Assembly (NCBI GenBank): GCA_964484095.1 | Contig: CAZAEB010000004.1 | Coordinates: forward strand, 1 to 31,380 | Reading direction: 5' to 3' | DNA: 31,380 bases | Source: CAZAEB01 sp964484095 | GTDB lineage: Bacteria > Patescibacteriota > Microgenomatia > UBA12405 > BS750m-G30 | Shown: positions 30,748 through 31,380 of the stretch, piece by piece | Numbering within the stretch: position 1 is the first letter of the stretch | Layout of the letters: every line of letters starts with the position of its first letter | The notes under the pieces: generated by a model | Databases searched by the model: none | Told to the model about the DNA's origin: nothing | What the model saw: only the letters and a program-made list of their open reading frames with translations | Translations under genes and position numbers: made by a program

Positions 30748-31254
30748 ATGAGTCCTAAATTGAAAAAAGTTTTACTATTTGTTTTTGCCCTGCTTACCAT
30801 TTCGGTTAATTTTGTTTTGATAAACAAGATAGGAGAGAGACGAAGTTATGAAAATAAGGCAAACAAAAGCGAGGAATTATTGGTTATACGAGTTATTGAT
30901 GGGGACACAATAGAACTGGAAACTGGCGACAGGGTTAGGTATCTGGCAATTGACGCTCCAGAGCTTAAAAATAAAAATAGTGATTGTTTTTCTGAGCAAG
31001 CTAAATTAAAAAACGAGTCGTTGGTTTTAGGCAAATTAATAAGGCTGGAAACAGAGTTTGATAAAAAAGACAAATATGACAGAGTTTTGGCTTACGTATG
31101 GGTAGATAACATTTTGGTTAATATCGAGCTCGTTCGCAACGGTTTTGCAAAAACCGATACGTTTTTGTCTAGGGGAAAGTATAATAATCAGATAGAAGAA
31201 GCTGAAAGGATAGCTAAAGAACAAGAACTTGGTTTGTGGGGAGAGTGCTACTAA
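30748..31254 (+). CDS. Membrane-anchored staphylococcal-nuclease-like protein (thermonuclease)
   Basis: 168 aa, the only plus-strand gene. An N-terminal membrane anchor or signal (about 7-25, no clear cleavage site) precedes the SNase OB-fold. Catalytic pattern complete: VIDGDTIEL at 49-57 (Asp51, Asp53, Ca-binding as Asp19/Asp21 of the S. aureus enzyme), Arg64, Asp69 and Glu72 in RYLAIDAPE (matching Arg35, Asp40, Glu43) and Arg112 in KYDRVLAYVW (matching Arg87). Cleaves DNA and RNA with calcium. As an outer-surface enzyme it could feed nucleotide uptake, which fits a host-dependent small genome lacking nucleotide synthesis. A candidate extended -10 lies upstream; the stop overlaps the stop of the opposing YchF gene by 4 bp. 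Confidence 0.93.
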   Translation: MSPKLKKVLLFVFALLTISVNFVLINKIGERRSYENKANKSEELLVIRVIDGDTIELETGDRVRYLAIDAPELKNKNSDCFSEQAKLKNESLVLGKLIRLETEFDKKDKYDRVLAYVWVDNILVNIELVRNGFAKTDTFLSRGKYNNQIEEAERIAKEQELGLWGECY

Positions 31255-31380
31255 ACTCCGATTTTAAATTCAACCACATCACCATCTTTCATTAAATATT
31301 GCTTGCCTTCGGAGCGAACCTTTCCTGCAGACCGAGCATTTGCCCAGCCGCTGTATTGGACAAAATCTTCAAAAGAGATT
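31251..31380 (-). CDS. ychF: Ribosome-binding ATPase YchF, C-terminal end, cut by window edge
   Basis: The last 42 codons of a minus-strand gene that enters from the right edge. The encoded end, with FEDFVQYSGWANARSAGK and EGKQYLMKDGDVVEFK, matches the C-terminal TGS-domain end of YchF/OLA1 (compare the E. coli end with GDVMHFRFNV). YchF is a conserved P-loop nucleotidase that binds the ribosome. Stop TAG at 31253-31251, overlapping tail-to-tail with the nuclease stop (31252-31254). Too short a fragment to say more. Confidence 0.88.
   Translation of the reverse strand, partial: ISFEDFVQYSGWANARSAGKVRSEGKQYLMKDGDVVEFKIGV

Noticed and set aside
29778..30827. Longer GT2 frame starting at 30827
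   Set aside because: The extra 37 residues lie antisense to the nuclease gene and across the promoter gap, and the GT2 fold begins right after the ATG at 30716.
1..31380. UGA recoded as Gly or Trp, as in some Patescibacteria (code 25)
   Set aside because: TGA is a clean stop in several ATGA overlaps (6006, 13621, 15835, 25910) and ends conserved proteins at expected lengths.

Overview
The window reads as a piece of a small, AT-rich bacterial genome of the Candidate Phyla Radiation (Patescibacteria), most like the Microgenomates group. Grounds: compact gene packing with many 1-23 bp overlaps, short versions of universal proteins (RecO, MurE), a DUF4012 protein, a GNAT-fold aminoacyl-transferase-like protein among mur genes, and a Gram-positive-like LCP protein. 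The standard bacterial code fits, because TGA ends many genes inside ATGA overlaps. The lineage is my inference from protein character; no rRNA gene is present to prove it. Nearly every gene lies on the minus strand, so the biological order runs from high to low coordinates.

Right edge (31380-30748): the C-terminal end of a YchF-type GTPase (minus) meets tail-to-tail a membrane-anchored staphylococcal-nuclease-like protein (plus). A 31-bp divergent promoter region separates the nuclease from the large minus-strand operon.

Glycan operon (30716 down to 9941, about 21 kb, gaps of 31 bp or less): an LCP (LytR-CpsA-Psr) protein, nine soluble glycosyltransferases (three GT2-like, six GT4-like), two multi-pass GT-C/PMT-like glycosyltransferases, an O-antigen-ligase/polymerase-like membrane protein, a hexapeptide acyltransferase, a SAM methyltransferase, mannose-1-phosphate guanylyltransferase, a priming phosphoglycosyl transferase and a DUF4012 membrane protein. 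Together these would build a lipid-linked, mannose-containing surface glycan and, through LCP, attach it to the cell wall or a protein. No flippase is seen. Two unrecognised proteins (69 aa and 191 aa) are embedded. recO and glyS (GlyRS) follow with almost no gap, so they may be co-transcribed.

A membrane-anchored protein with a Cys pair (7494-8021) separates this from the division/cell-wall (dcw) cluster: mraZ, rsmH, an ftsL-like gene, a class B PBP (ftsI), murE, an ATE/Bpt-like transferase, an Mpl/MurC-like ligase, and the start of murA, which runs off the left edge. Upstream of mraZ are a TTGACA promoter and four direct repeats with an exact 10-bp period, very probably the MraZ operator, plus two GC-rich inverted repeats.

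The most interesting points are: (1) the ATE/Bpt-like gene in the mur operon, whose conserved N-terminal half has no canonical start codon; (2) the MraZ operator, whose last box includes the mraZ start codon; (3) an Asp replacing the fosfomycin-target Cys in MurA; (4) the domain-1-less MurE and the Mpl-like ligase with a degenerate DD-x-x-HHP motif; (5) promoters placed so close to start codons that leaderless mRNAs are predicted. No tRNA, rRNA, CRISPR array or transposase was seen, and no gene-free stretch exceeds 300 bp; the longest, 7309-7493, holds the mraZ regulatory region and the repeats.
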